DNA from: Haloarchaeobius amylolyticus
Lineage (GTDB): Archaea > Halobacteriota > Halobacteria > Halobacteriales > Natrialbaceae
Direction of reading: 5' to 3'
DNA length: 64,000 bases
Assembly (NCBI RefSeq): GCF_026616195.1
Contig: NZ_JANHDH010000001.1
Location: forward strand, 248,001 to 312,000
Shown here: in pieces, positions 8,014-16,293 of the stretch
How the letters are laid out: the number at the start of each line of letters is the position of its first letter
Position numbering within the stretch: position 1 is the stretch's first letter
Translations under genes and position numbers: made by a program
The notes under the pieces: generated by a model
Seen by the model: the letters and a program-made list of their open reading frames with translations, nothing else
What the model was told of the DNA's origin: nothing
Databases searched by the model: none

Positions 8014-8568
8014 ATGACAGATTCATACCCCCAAGCTTCGGTACCGACAGACTGGAACGACTTCGTCTCGCGGATGAACGAGCAGTTCTTCGAGGCGATG
8101 GAGAAGAACATGGAGGCACAGGCCGAGTTCGTCGAGCAGTGGTCCGAGACCGTCGACAGCGAGGCCATGGGCGAGATGGACTTCCAGGACGGCGTCGAGG
8201 GCTACCGACGCGCCTACGAGGCGTGGATGGACGCCGCCGAGCAGATGGTCGACCGCGCGAACGACTCGATGGAAGGCGAGGACGTCGAGTTCGAGGAGTT
8301 CCGTGACATCTGGCTCAACACGGCCAACAAGGCGTTCAAGGAGGTCATGGACACGACCGCCTTCGCCGCCTGGACCGGCTCATCCGTCGGCCAGATGCTC
8401 GAGATGCAACAGCAGGCCGACGAGGCCGCCGAGGACACGCTCCACACGCTCGGCTTCGCCACCGAGGGCGACGTCGAGGAGATCGGCGACCGGCTCGTCG
8501 AACTCGAGCGCCGCCAGCACGCCGTCGAACAGAAGCTCGACCGCGTCCTGGAGCACCTGGAGGAGTAA
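8014..8568 (+). CDS. phaE: PhaE subunit of class III PHA synthase
   Basis: 184 residues, acidic and helical, similar to haloarchaeal PhaE proteins, which are much shorter than bacterial PhaE (about 350). It contains the aromatic/acidic stretch [19 protein letters not shown] and ends in a coiled-coil tail ([20 protein letters not shown]). It pairs with PhaC to make active synthase. The stop (TAA 8566-8568) is one base before the phaC start. Confidence 0.88.
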   Translation: MTDSYPQASVPTDWNDFVSRMNEQFFEAMEKNMEAQAEFVEQWSETVDSEAMGEMDFQDGVEGYRRAYEAWMDAAEQMVDRANDSMEGEDVEFEEFRDIWLNTANKAFKEVMDTTAFAAWTGSSVGQMLEMQQQADEAAEDTLHTLGFATEGDVEEIGDRLVELERRQHAVEQKLDRVLEHLEE

Positions 8569-8569
8569 G

Positions 8570-9985
8570 ATGCAGAACCCGTTCGCAGCGACACTCGACA
8601 TCCAGCGGCAGGCGTGGGAGAACGCCGCCGAACTCGCGGAGAAGGCACAGAAGGCGCCCGACAGCGCCGAGACCTTCCAGGAGGTCGACGTCGGCGAGAC
8701 CCCGAGCGAGGTCGTCTACGAGGAGAACAAGCTCAAACTGCTGCACTACGAGTCGCGCACCGAGGAGCAACACGACGTGCCCATCCTCATCGTGTACGCG
8801 CTCATCAACCGGCCGTACATCCTCGACCTGCAGCCCGACCGGTCGGTCATCCGGACCCTGCTCGACAACGGCTTCGACGTGTACATGATCGACTGGGGCG
8901 AGCCGTCGAACCTCGACCGCTCGCTCACCCTCGACGACTACGTCAACCGCTACATCGACAACTGCGTCGACGAGGTCCGCGAGCGCTCCGGCCAGGACGC
9001 CATCAACGTCCTCGGCTACTGCATGGGCGGCACGATGTCGACGATGTACGCCGCACTCCACCCGGAGAAGGTCCACACGCTCGCACTCATGGCTGCGGGC
9101 CTGTGCTTCGCCGGTGAGGGTGGCGTGCTCGAGCAATGGGGTGCCGAGGACCACTACGACCCCGAGAAGGTCACGGACACGTTCGGCAACGTGCCCGCCG
9201 AGTTCCTCGACATCGGCTTCGCGCTGATGGACCCGGTCCAGAACTACGTCACGAAGTACGTCCGCTTCTACGAGAACGTCGAGGACGAGGACTTCGTCGA
9301 GAACTTCGCCCGCATGGAGGAGTGGCTCGGTGACGGTATCGACGTCGCCGGCGAGACGTACAACCAGTTCATCTCCGACGTCTACCAGGACAACAAGCTC
9401 TACAAGAACGAGCTGACCCTCGGCGGCGAGCACGTCGACATCGACAACATCACGATGCCCGTGCTCCAGATCGTCGCGGAGTACGACCACCTCATCCCGC
9501 CGGGAGCGTCGAAGCCGTTCAACGACGTCGTCCCGAGCGAGGACAAGACCATCATGGAGTTCCCGACCGGCCACATCGGGATGTCCGTCTCCTCGCGCAG
9601 CCACGCCGAGCTCTGGCCCGACGTGTGCGAGTGGTTCGAGACGCGGATGGTCGAGGACACCGCCGACGCCGACGCCGAGGCCATCGCCGAAGAGCTGGGC
9701 AGTGACGACGGGGCGGCCGAGGCGGAATCGGTCGAGACCGAAGCGGCCACAGCGGACTCGACCGAGGACGACGCAGTCGAGATCGAGGTCGAGGGCGTCG
9801 ACGAGACCGACCTCGAGGTCATCGACGGCATCGGGCCGTCCTACGCCGAGCGCCTCCGGAACGCGGGCGTCGACTCCATCGCCGACCTCGCGGCGGTCGA
9901 CGTCGACGAGCTCGCGGCCGAGACGGACCTCAACCCCCAGCGCATCCAGGGCTGGGTCGATCAGGCGACCGACCTGGTCGAGTAG
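8570..9985 (+). CDS. phaC: PhaC, class III PHA synthase with C-terminal helix-hairpin-helix extension
   Basis: 471 residues. Alpha/beta-hydrolase synthase with lipase-box-like GYCMGG (nucleophile Cys151), Asp306 in [10 protein letters not shown] and His335 in PTGHIGMS. Together these give the Cys-Asp-His triad that polymerises (R)-3-hydroxyacyl-CoA on granules. After residue about 355 comes an acidic linker of about 55 residues. The protein then ends in a compact domain ([42 protein letters not shown]) that looks like the HhH fold of DNA-repair and ribosomal proteins. Bacterial class III PhaC (about 355 residues) lacks it. Haloarchaeal PhaC proteins are known to have longer C termini; the HhH reading is mine. 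Confidence 0.93.
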   Translation: MQNPFAATLDIQRQAWENAAELAEKAQKAPDSAETFQEVDVGETPSEVVYEENKLKLLHYESRTEEQHDVPILIVYALINRPYILDLQPDRSVIRTLLDNGFDVYMIDWGEPSNLDRSLTLDDYVNRYIDNCVDEVRERSGQDAINVLGYCMGGTMSTMYAALHPEKVHTLALMAAGLCFAGEGGVLEQWGAEDHYDPEKVTDTFGNVPAEFLDIGFALMDPVQNYVTKYVRFYENVEDEDFVENFARMEEWLGDGIDVAGETYNQFISDVYQDNKLYKNELTLGGEHVDIDNITMPVLQIVAEYDHLIPPGASKPFNDVVPSEDKTIMEFPTGHIGMSVSSRSHAELWPDVCEWFETRMVEDTADADAEAIAEELGSDDGAAEAESVETEAATADSTEDDAVEIEVEGVDETDLEVIDGIGPSYAERLRNAGVDSIADLAAVDVDELAAETDLNPQRIQGWVDQATDLVE

Positions 9986-10247
9986 GACCGCACTCTCTGG
10001 CGTTTGCCGTCTGCTTCCAGGATGGCCACCGGTCACTGGCCACCGGCTACCAGACACCGACCACAGCGCACGGTAGCTCCCGGGCGTCAGCCACGCCAGA
10101 CGGATGGTGATTGCTATCACTGATTACTGAGGAATATTTAAGGTGCTTTTCTGCGACAGTTCTTCCACGGACGGACGACCTCTGGTCGCGTGCTCGCTTG
10201 TACGAGCGTCGCCGTGACCGTTCATCGTCCCCGCGAGGTATACATAT
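9986..10247. promoter_or_regulatory. phaC-phaB intergenic region with phaB promoter
   Basis: A TATA-like ATATTTAAGG at about 10134-10143 gives phaB its own promoter, with a leader of roughly 80 nt. No further gene or repeat seen. Confidence 0.45.
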
Positions 10248-10991
10248 ATGTCAATGGACGGACGCACGTGCGTCGTAACAGGCGCAGGACGTGGTATCGG
10301 TGCAGGAATCGCAGAACACCTCGGCAGCCAGGGCGCGAACGTCGTCGTGAACTACCGGTCCTCGGGCGGTGGCGCCGACGAGGTCGTCGACCGCATCGAG
10401 AACCTCGGTGGGCAGGCAATCACCTCACAGGCCGACGTGACCAACCTCGACGAGGTCGAGGCGATGCGCGAGCAGGCACACGAGGCCTTCGGCCCCATCG
10501 ACGTGCTCATCAACAACGCCGGCATCACGAAGGACACCCGCTTCGTGAACATGTCCCGCGAGGAGTGGGACCAGGTGATGGACGTCAACCTGGGCGGGAT
10601 GTTCAACTGCACGAAGACCTTCTACGACGACATCTGGGAGGCCTCCGAGGGACGGCTCATCAACATCTCCTCCATCGTCGGGAAGCAGGGCAACTTCGGG
10701 CAGGCGAACTACGCCGCCGCGAAGGCCGGCATGTTCGGGTTCACCCGGACCATCGCCATCGAACTGGCCTCCGGCGGCTCGACGGCGAACTGTGTCGCCC
10801 CCGGCTTCACCCGGACCGACATGCTGGAGGACGTCCCGGACAAGGTCAAAGACCGCATCGTCTCCCAGATTCCGCTGGGTCGCTTCGCCGAGATCGAGGA
10901 CATCGCCCACCTCGTGGGGTACATCGCGAGCGAGAACTCGTCGTACATCACGGGCGAGGTCATCGACGTGAACGGCGGGATGGACCTGTAG
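10248..10991 (+). CDS. phaB: PhaB/FabG-type acetoacetyl-CoA reductase (SDR)
   Basis: 247 residues, classical short-chain dehydrogenase. It has the cofactor loop TGAGRGIGAGIA, the NNAG motif (LINNAGITKD), catalytic Ser in NISSIVGK and YAAAK (Tyr/Lys pair), and ends DVNGGMDL. In this setting it should reduce acetoacetyl-CoA or 3-ketovaleryl-CoA with NADPH to the (R)-3-hydroxy monomer for PhaEC. Ordinary FabG activity in lipid metabolism is unlikely in archaea, which make no bacterial-type fatty acids. Lies 260 bp behind phaC on the same strand. Confidence 0.87.
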   Translation: MSMDGRTCVVTGAGRGIGAGIAEHLGSQGANVVVNYRSSGGGADEVVDRIENLGGQAITSQADVTNLDEVEAMREQAHEAFGPIDVLINNAGITKDTRFVNMSREEWDQVMDVNLGGMFNCTKTFYDDIWEASEGRLINISSIVGKQGNFGQANYAAAKAGMFGFTRTIAIELASGGSTANCVAPGFTRTDMLEDVPDKVKDRIVSQIPLGRFAEIEDIAHLVGYIASENSSYITGEVIDVNGGMDL

Positions 10992-11102
10992 GGCCCGCGA
11001 GCACGCACCGACGCCGACACACGTCCGGTCGCATCCGGCACCGGGCCGCGAACGCATCCGTCTTTTTCAGCAGTCGTTCTTCTTCGACAGTCGATTCCGG
11101 GG

Positions 11103-12239
11103 TCACACCCCCTCGACCCACGCGTCCCACGCCGGCCGGGGTGACCCATCGGGTCGGCGCAGCCCCATCGTCTCGAAGGCGGTCGGCACCCCGGGCTGGT
11201 CGTAGACGAACGCCCAGAGCGCCAGCGCGAGTTCCACGTCCGTCGTCAGTTCGAACAGCCGGTCGACGTACCGCGCCTGTTTCGCCTCCGAACTCGGCCA
11301 CCCCTCGACGACGGTGCTCGCGGTCCACCCCGTCTCGGTGAGGCCGACGGGTCGGTCCACGCGGTCGAAGACGCTCGTGTAGTAGTCGTCCGGGATGTCG
11401 GCGGGGTCCTCGTAGAGCATCCCGGGATAGGACGTGAACGTCAGCACGTCGGCGCTGGGGAAGCGGTCGAGCAGCTCCCAGTTCGCGCTCTCGGGGTCGT
11501 TCTCGCCGCCGAAGATGCCCCCGCGAAGCCCGCGGAGTCGCTCCAGCTGGAAGCCGACGCCGACAGTGGTCTCCGGGACGGCCTCCTTCACCGCCTGCGC
11601 CGCGACCTCGGCGAGGGTGACGTACCGCTCGAAGGCCTCGGGTGATTCGCGGTAGAAGGTGTCGACCTCGACGCCGAGGCCGAGGAACGCGGGGCGGTAC
11701 TCCTGTGCGAACGCCCGTGCGAGTTCGACGTTCTCCTCGATGGTCGCCTCGGAGAGTGGCCGATCCGGTTCGCCGGACCCGGAGTCGAAGACGTTCACCT
11801 CGACGGCGGCGGTGTACCCGAACTGCTCGGCGAGTCCCGCGACGGCGGTCCCGCCGCTGTCTGGACTGCCCAGTTCGGCCCACGCGCCACCCGACCGGAC
11901 CACGGTACCGGCCTCGCCCGCGCGCTCGAAGAACTCGGTGAAGTCGGCGCCCTCGTAGCTCCGTGGGGAGAGCGAGACGCCGTAGTTCGTCCGGTCGAGG
12001 GGGAGCCCGTCGCCCGCGGTCTGCTGGTCGTCCGGCTGGTCGGTGCCGTCGTCCGGTGTCGCGGCGTCGTCGGGGTCGGCGGCGGCGGCCGTTGTCGGTG
12101 GCGTAGTCGCGGTCGAGTCGGTGGTCGTCGGCGGTCCTGCGGAGTCGAGGAGGTCACTCGCGCCGTTCCCGGTACAGCTGGCGAGGGCCGTCGCGGTGGC
12201 TGTCGCGCCGGCCAGCGCGAGGAACCGTCGGCGATGCAT
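11103..12239 (-). CDS. TAT lipoprotein with TIM-barrel glycosidase-like domain
   Basis: 378 residues. A Tat signal (MHRRRFLALAGATATATA) is followed by lipobox ALASC and a Thr/Asp-rich linker to about residue 85. The rest resembles a (beta/alpha)8 barrel of the GH5/GH53 clan: regular beta-alpha spacing, TNYGVSLSPRSY at the start, FLGLGVEVDTFYRE mid-way and GLTETGWTAS, where Glu could be the nucleophile. The putative acid/base Glu is the one in GVEVDTF, not certain. Likely a surface glycan hydrolase or a degenerate relative; no specific family is recognised. Convergent with phaB. Confidence 0.6.
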   Translation of the reverse strand: MHRRRFLALAGATATATALASCTGNGASDLLDSAGPPTTTDSTATTPPTTAAAADPDDAATPDDGTDQPDDQQTAGDGLPLDRTNYGVSLSPRSYEGADFTEFFERAGEAGTVVRSGGAWAELGSPDSGGTAVAGLAEQFGYTAAVEVNVFDSGSGEPDRPLSEATIEENVELARAFAQEYRPAFLGLGVEVDTFYRESPEAFERYVTLAEVAAQAVKEAVPETTVGVGFQLERLRGLRGGIFGGENDPESANWELLDRFPSADVLTFTSYPGMLYEDPADIPDDYYTSVFDRVDRPVGLTETGWTASTVVEGWPSSEAKQARYVDRLFELTTDVELALALWAFVYDQPGVPTAFETMGLRRPDGSPRPAWDAWVEGV

Positions 12240-12350
12240 GGCTCTGGCACGGGGAGCGAGCCTATAGCTTCGATGGACGGAAGGGTAGAATCGAGACAGG
12301 CAGCCAGACAGTCAGACAGCCCGAAGACCTTACAGAGTGATCGCTTGTAC

Positions 12351-13577
12351 TCAGCGAATCCCGTTCAGGTTCGCGACCGTCCGCAGGTCCGAGAACCGCT
12401 CCTGCATGTCGAGTTCGTCCTCCAGCGCGGTGAGGGCGGATTCGAGGGGGACGTCGAGTTCGTAGGAGTAGAAGTTCCCGCGCGACCCGGACCGGTTCTC
12501 GCGCGCGGTGAGGATACCGAGCATCCGGAGGTCCGAGAGGTGGTTGTGGACCGACCGCTGGGCGAGGCTGTCGACGCCGTACCCGTCGCAGATGTCGAGG
12601 TAGCGGTTGTAGATGGCGCGCGAGCGCTCGGGGGTGTCGCCCTCGGCGGCGATGGAGACCACGGCGAGCAGGGTCAGGTGGCCGTGCTGGGTGAGCTGGC
12701 GGATACCCTCCTCGACGCGCTCGCGTTCGAGCACGTGGCGAGCCTCCTCGACGTGGCTCTCGGTGACGGTCTCGTCGTCGGCGTTCTCGGCCTGCTCGGC
12801 CGCGAGCAAGAGGAGGTCGAGCGCCTGCCGGGCCGAGCCGCGGTCCTTCGCGGCGAGGGCGGCACACAGGCGGATGACCGCGTCGTCGTAGGTGCCGTCG
12901 CGGAGCGCGATGTCCGCGCGCGAGGAGAGGATGTTGTTGAGTTCCTGGGCGTTGTACGGCGGGAACTGGAGTTCGCGCTCGCAGAGGGTGTCCTGCACGC
13001 GAGGGTCGAGCTGGTCGCGGAACTTGAAGTCGTTCGAGATGCCGATGATGCCGACCTTCGCCTCGGTGAGGTCACCCTTCGAGCGCGCCCGGGGGAGCTC
13101 GTAGAGGAGTTCGTCGCGCTCGCCGATGGAGTCGATCTCGTCGAAGATGAGGAGGATGGTCCCACCGAGCTTGTCGAGTTCCTCGTAGAGCTTGTTGAAG
13201 ACGGTCTGCTGGGGGTAACCCGTCGTGGAGATCTCCGCGCCGTCGGGGCGGAGTTCGTTGACGAGTTCGACCGCGACCTGGTAGGAGGAGGACAGTGGCT
13301 TGCAGTTGAGGTTGATGACCGAGAGGTCGATGTCCTCGTAGTCGTCGGCGTCCTCCTGCAGGAGGCTCATCAGGTACTCGGTGACCGCGGTCTTGCCGAC
13401 CCCGGTGTTCCCGTAGAGGAAGATGTTGTTCGGTTCCCATCCGTCGATGACCGGTTGGAGCGCGTCCATGTAGGCCTCGATCTCCTCGTCACGCTCTTCG
13501 ATGCGATCGGGCTGGTAGCTCTCCCGGAGGGCGTCCTTGTTCGCGAAGATGGCGCGCTTGCGCTCGAACCGGCGCAT
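12351..13577 (-). CDS. orc1: Orc1/Cdc6 origin-recognition protein
   Basis: 408 residues. AAA+ ATPase with Walker A LYGNTGVGKTAV, Walker B ILLIFDEIDSI, sensor-1 like GISNDFKF and sensor-2 like DRGSARQALDLL, then a C-terminal winged helix (about 310-390). It binds ORB repeats and loads the MCM helicase. The start lies 25 bases after TATA box CTTTTATACC (13597-13606, minus strand) with an ORB-like repeat immediately upstream of the box, so Orc1 probably controls its own transcription. It sits directly beside the repeat array at 13.6-14.55 kb, as cognate origin proteins do. Confidence 0.93.
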   Translation of the reverse strand: MRRFERKRAIFANKDALRESYQPDRIEERDEEIEAYMDALQPVIDGWEPNNIFLYGNTGVGKTAVTEYLMSLLQEDADDYEDIDLSVINLNCKPLSSSYQVAVELVNELRPDGAEISTTGYPQQTVFNKLYEELDKLGGTILLIFDEIDSIGERDELLYELPRARSKGDLTEAKVGIIGISNDFKFRDQLDPRVQDTLCERELQFPPYNAQELNNILSSRADIALRDGTYDDAVIRLCAALAAKDRGSARQALDLLLLAAEQAENADDETVTESHVEEARHVLERERVEEGIRQLTQHGHLTLLAVVSIAAEGDTPERSRAIYNRYLDICDGYGVDSLAQRSVHNHLSDLRMLGILTARENRSGSRGNFYSYELDVPLESALTALEDELDMQERFSDLRTVANLNGIR

Positions 13578-13609
13578 ACCTTGCGGGTGTCACTCCGGGT
13601 ATAAAAGAA

Positions 13610-13625
13610 CCTCCATTGCAAGTGA
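13610..13625 (-). repeat. ORB-like repeat 1
   Basis: Minus strand TCACTTGCAATGGAGG; the G-rich end is shortened. Abuts the orc1 TATA box. Confidence 0.6.
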
Positions 13626-13690
13626 TTCAAGTGTTTCATGTGAATGTACACGGTCGTAACCGAGGAGTGTGCTAGCAGGAAACAGGGACA

Positions 13691-13715
13691 CACAGACACC
13701 ACTTTTTCATGTGAA
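13691..13715 (-). repeat. ORB-like repeat 2
   Basis: Minus strand, core TTCACATGAAAAAGTGGTG followed by TCTGTG. The last 13 bases equal those of repeat 6. Confidence 0.75.
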
Positions 13716-13743
13716 GCTAGAGTGAGAGAGTCTAGTAGTAGAA

Positions 13744-13767
13744 CAACACACCGGCATTTCTGGTGAA
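13744..13767 (-). repeat. ORB-like repeat 3
   Basis: Minus strand TTCACCAGAAATGCCGGTGT, a degenerate copy placed back-to-back with repeat 4. Confidence 0.55.
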
Positions 13768-13771
13768 GCGA

Positions 13772-13793
13772 TTACATGAAACGGTGGTGGGTG
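13772..13793 (+). repeat. ORB-like repeat 4
   Basis: TTACATGAAACGGTGGTGGG, closest of the set to the textbook archaeal ORB core; plus orientation. Confidence 0.7.
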
Positions 13794-13920
13794 CCGGCGC
13801 GAGCCTGAACGCAGATGGCGGGAACACGCGGGTCGTGTTCGATGGGAAACAGGTCCGGCAAGCCGGTGACAGCGTACGAGCGACTGGAGTACAGGCCTCG
13901 AGGCGGGAATAGCGCCGTGG

Positions 13921-13945
13921 AAGACACACCATCGTTGCAAGTGAA
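13921..13945 (-). repeat. ORB-like repeat 5
   Basis: Minus strand TTCACTTGCAACGATGGTGT; bounds the candidate unwinding element on its left. Confidence 0.75.
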
Positions 13946-14081
13946 GAAGGGGAATATCGAAAGTTTCGAACGCTCTACCCGCTGCCGACATCTCGAACCC
14001 CGGCACCGTCGGGACTAGTTCTGTGCGAAACGTTCCCACTCTGTCCCGACACCACCCCTCCCCCACCCTCTCTCGTCGCGC

Positions 14082-14106
14082 TTCACTTGCAACAGTGGTG
14101 TCTGTG
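14082..14106 (+). repeat. ORB-like repeat 6
   Basis: TTCACTTGCAACAGTGGTGT then CTGTG; bounds the candidate unwinding element on its right. Confidence 0.8.
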
Positions 14107-14139
14107 TGTCGCTCCACCCAGAACCCGTGTCGAGATTCG

Positions 14140-14161
14140 TTCACTTGCAACGGTGGTGTCT
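14140..14161 (+). repeat. ORB-like repeat 7
   Basis: TTCACTTGCAACGGTGGTGT followed by CT. Confidence 0.8.
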
Positions 14162-14192
14162 CCAGTACACCCACCCTCTCCTCGCTCGCCCG

Positions 14193-14214
14193 TTCACTTG
14201 CAATAGTGGTGTCT
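14193..14214 (+). repeat. ORB-like repeat 8
   Basis: TTCACTTGCAATAGTGGTGT followed by CT. Confidence 0.8.
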
Positions 14215-14269
14215 CTCTCCTCCTGTTTCCTGACTATCCTGCCCCGACCTCTCCTCCACCCCGACCCAG

Positions 14270-14293
14270 GTCACTTGCAACGGTGGTGGGGGT
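14270..14293 (+). repeat. ORB-like repeat 9
   Basis: GTCACTTGCAACGGTGGTGG followed by GGGT; long G string. Confidence 0.78.
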
Positions 14294-14351
14294 CCCCCAT
14301 CGGCGACACCTCCACCGGTCAGCTCGCACCCACCCCTCTCCGAAGGTACGG

Positions 14352-14380
14352 TTCACTTGCAACAGTGGTGTGTGTGGGTG
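14352..14380 (+). repeat. ORB-like repeat 10
   Basis: TTCACTTGCAACAGTGGTGT followed by GTGTGGGTG; shares its extended tail with repeat 12. Confidence 0.8.
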
Positions 14381-14416
14381 GTAGGACGGGTGTACCGCGT
14401 GGTCGAGTTCCACAGG

Positions 14417-14440
14417 TTCACGTGCATCGGTGGTGGGGGT
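14417..14440 (+). repeat. ORB-like repeat 11
   Basis: TTCACGTGCATCGGTGGTGG followed by GGGT; two substitutions in the core. Confidence 0.65.
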
Positions 14441-14518
14441 GGGGTGGGTCGTCCGCCCCCAGACTGGCCCCTCGTCGAGTCCCGGTGACCAACTGAACTC
14501 CGAACAGCGGGCGAACCG

Positions 14519-14545
14519 TTCACTTGCAATAGTGGTGTGTGGGTG
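14519..14545 (+). repeat. ORB-like repeat 12
   Basis: TTCACTTGCAATAGTGGTGT followed by GTGGGTG; the outermost copy. From here to the thiolase start at 14705 nothing else is visible. Confidence 0.8.
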
Positions 14546-14704
14546 CGTCCCCGACGGACCGTCTCGATCGACACGTCTCCACCGACTCGCAACCGAAGAC
14601 CTGTACCACTCAACCCCTCGTATTTGTACCAACGAGACACGGTCCAACGGGCAGAATTCCCGGCGTGGCAAAGCACTAAATCGTTGCCCCGAGACACGAG
14701 GAAC

Positions 14705-15862
14705 ATGGAACGCGTAGCCGTCATCGGCGCGTCGATGACCCAGTTCGGGAAGCGTGACGCGTGGATACAGGAGTTGCTCGCGCAGGCGGGCGAGGAGTGT
14801 CTCGACGACGCGGGGGTGGCCCCCGACGAGGTCGACCACCTCCTCGTCTCGAACATGGCCAGCGGGGAGTTCGAGGGGGCGACGGGCATCATGAACGCCC
14901 TCGCGCACGACCTCGACCTGCTCCCGGCGTACACCCAGCGCGTCGACCAGACCTCGTCCTCGGGCGGGGCCGGGATGTACGCGGCGTGGCAGTCGGTCGC
15001 CTCCGGGGCGTCCGACATGACGCTGCTCGTCGGCGGCGAGAAGATGACCCACCGGACGACCGAGGAGGCGACCGACGTCATCGCCTCCATCACCCATCCG
15101 ACCGAGTACAAACACGGCGTCACCCTGCCGAGTTTCGCCGGCCTGACCGCGCGACACTACCTCGAGAAGTACGACGCACCCCGCGAATCACTCGCGAAGG
15201 TCGCCGTGAAGAACCACAAGAACGGGCTGAACAACCCCCACGCCCAGTTCCGCAAGGAGGTCGACGTGGAGACGGTGATGGACTCGCCCATCGTCGCCGA
15301 CCCACTGCGCCTCTACGACTTCTGTCCCATCACCGACGGCAGCGCGGCCCTGATGTTCTGCCCGGAGTCGGTCGCGGAGGAGTACACCGACGACTACGCC
15401 ATCGTCTCGGGCGTCGCGGGCGCGACGGACACCCACGTCGTCCACCAGCGCGAGGACCCGACGACCATGGGTGGCGTCGTCGAGTCCGGGAAGCAGGCCT
15501 TCGAGATGGCCGGGCTCTCCCCCGACGACGTGGACGTCGCCGAACTCCACGACATGTTCACCATCCTCGAGTTCCTCCAGATGGAGGGCCTCGGCTTCGC
15601 CGACCCCGGCGAGGCGTGGGAACTCGTCGAGGAGGGGCACACCGAGATGGACGGCGAACTCCCCATCAACACCTCGGGCGGCCTCAAGTCGAAGGGGCAC
15701 CCGCTCGGGGCCAGCGGTGTCGCACAGGGCTACGAGATATACAAGCAGGTCGTCGGCGACGCCGGCGAGCGACAGATCGACGACGCCGAGGTCGCGCTGG
15801 CGTGTAACGTCGGCGGCTTCGGGAACTGCGTCATCACCACCATCATGGAGGCAGCACAATGA
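14705..15862 (+). CDS. haloarchaeal-type beta-ketothiolase, catalytic alpha subunit
   Basis: 385 residues, SCP-x/archaeal thiolase family. It opens ERVAVIGASMTQFGKRDAW. The stretch that normally holds the nucleophilic cysteine (CASGG) reads SSSGG (Ser84-86). His282 (ELHDMFTILEF) and His332 (SKGHPLGASG) are kept, and CNVGGFG is near the end. Haloarchaeal PhaA/BktB thiolases are known to use Ser-His-His and to need a small OB-fold beta subunit; the next gene fits that partner and overlaps by 4 bases (ATGA). It should condense acetyl-CoA with acetyl-CoA or propionyl-CoA to feed PhaB, or run in reverse for degradation. Confidence 0.85.
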   Translation: MERVAVIGASMTQFGKRDAWIQELLAQAGEECLDDAGVAPDEVDHLLVSNMASGEFEGATGIMNALAHDLDLLPAYTQRVDQTSSSGGAGMYAAWQSVASGASDMTLLVGGEKMTHRTTEEATDVIASITHPTEYKHGVTLPSFAGLTARHYLEKYDAPRESLAKVAVKNHKNGLNNPHAQFRKEVDVETVMDSPIVADPLRLYDFCPITDGSAALMFCPESVAEEYTDDYAIVSGVAGATDTHVVHQREDPTTMGGVVESGKQAFEMAGLSPDDVDVAELHDMFTILEFLQMEGLGFADPGEAWELVEEGHTEMDGELPINTSGGLKSKGHPLGASGVAQGYEIYKQVVGDAGERQIDDAEVALACNVGGFGNCVITTIMEAAQ

Positions 15863-16218
15863 CGATGGAAGCGACGGTCTACGAGGACGGCACGATACAG
15901 TACCCCGGCCACCCCATCGGTCCGGGCGGACAGGAGCCGGTCGACACGGTCGACCTGAGCGAGTACACCGCCGAGGTCGTCACCTGGACGGTCAGCGCGG
16001 CGACGCCGGTCGGCGTCCGTGCACCGAACCCGCTCGCCATCGTCGAGTTCGACGTCGACGGCGAGTCGGTCCGGGCCATCGGCCAGCTCACGACCGACGA
16101 GGTCGAGACCGGCGACACGGTCGAACCCGTGTACGCCGACGACCTCCGCGACCCGGAAGCGGGTATCCGCGAGCCCGCGAGCCAGGACTGGGACGGCTAC
16201 CGGTTCGAGCCGGTCTGA
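15859..16218 (+). CDS. OB-fold (DUF35-type) beta subunit of the ketothiolase
   Basis: 119 residues. It resembles the OB-fold half of DUF35/ChsH2 proteins but lacks the N-terminal zinc ribbon (no cysteines). TPVGVRAPNPLAIVEFDVDG and RAIGQLTTDEVETGDTVEPV are the strand-rich core. Such proteins bind archaeal thiolases and are required for activity. Translational overlap with the alpha subunit supports a complex. No DNA-binding role is implied by the OB fold here. Confidence 0.82.
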   Translation: MTMEATVYEDGTIQYPGHPIGPGGQEPVDTVDLSEYTAEVVTWTVSAATPVGVRAPNPLAIVEFDVDGESVRAIGQLTTDEVETGDTVEPVYADDLRDPEAGIREPASQDWDGYRFEPV

Positions 16219-16293
16219 CCGGCTCGCTGCTGCACCGCTTCCCGGTTGCACCGCTACTTCTCCGCCGCCAGACTCCGCCGCCAGACTCCGCCG

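Larger units (their letters stand above)
13578..14704. other. replication origin (ORB array next to orc1)
   Basis: A 1.1-kb non-coding stretch holds twelve copies of TTCACTTGCAAC-N1-2-GTGGTG or close variants, whose G-rich right end follows the archaeal ORB pattern. Four copies near orc1 point minus; eight, mostly on the far side, point plus. The 136 bp between the last minus copy (13945) and the first of the plus run (14082) contain the AT-richest patch, GGGAATATCGAAAGTTTCGAA (13950-13970), a candidate unwinding element. No credible gene lies in this interval. Family knowledge: haloarchaeal origins pair an orc1 gene with inverted ORBs around an AT-rich element. Confidence 0.88.

Noticed and set aside
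9630..9985. A separate gene fused by error to phaC
   Set aside because: Frame is continuous, no internal start with promoter, and extended C termini are normal in haloarchaeal PhaC.
13610..14545. CRISPR array
   Set aside because: Repeats are short, spaced unevenly (4-230 bp), occur in both orientations and adjoin orc1; no cas genes. They are origin repeats.
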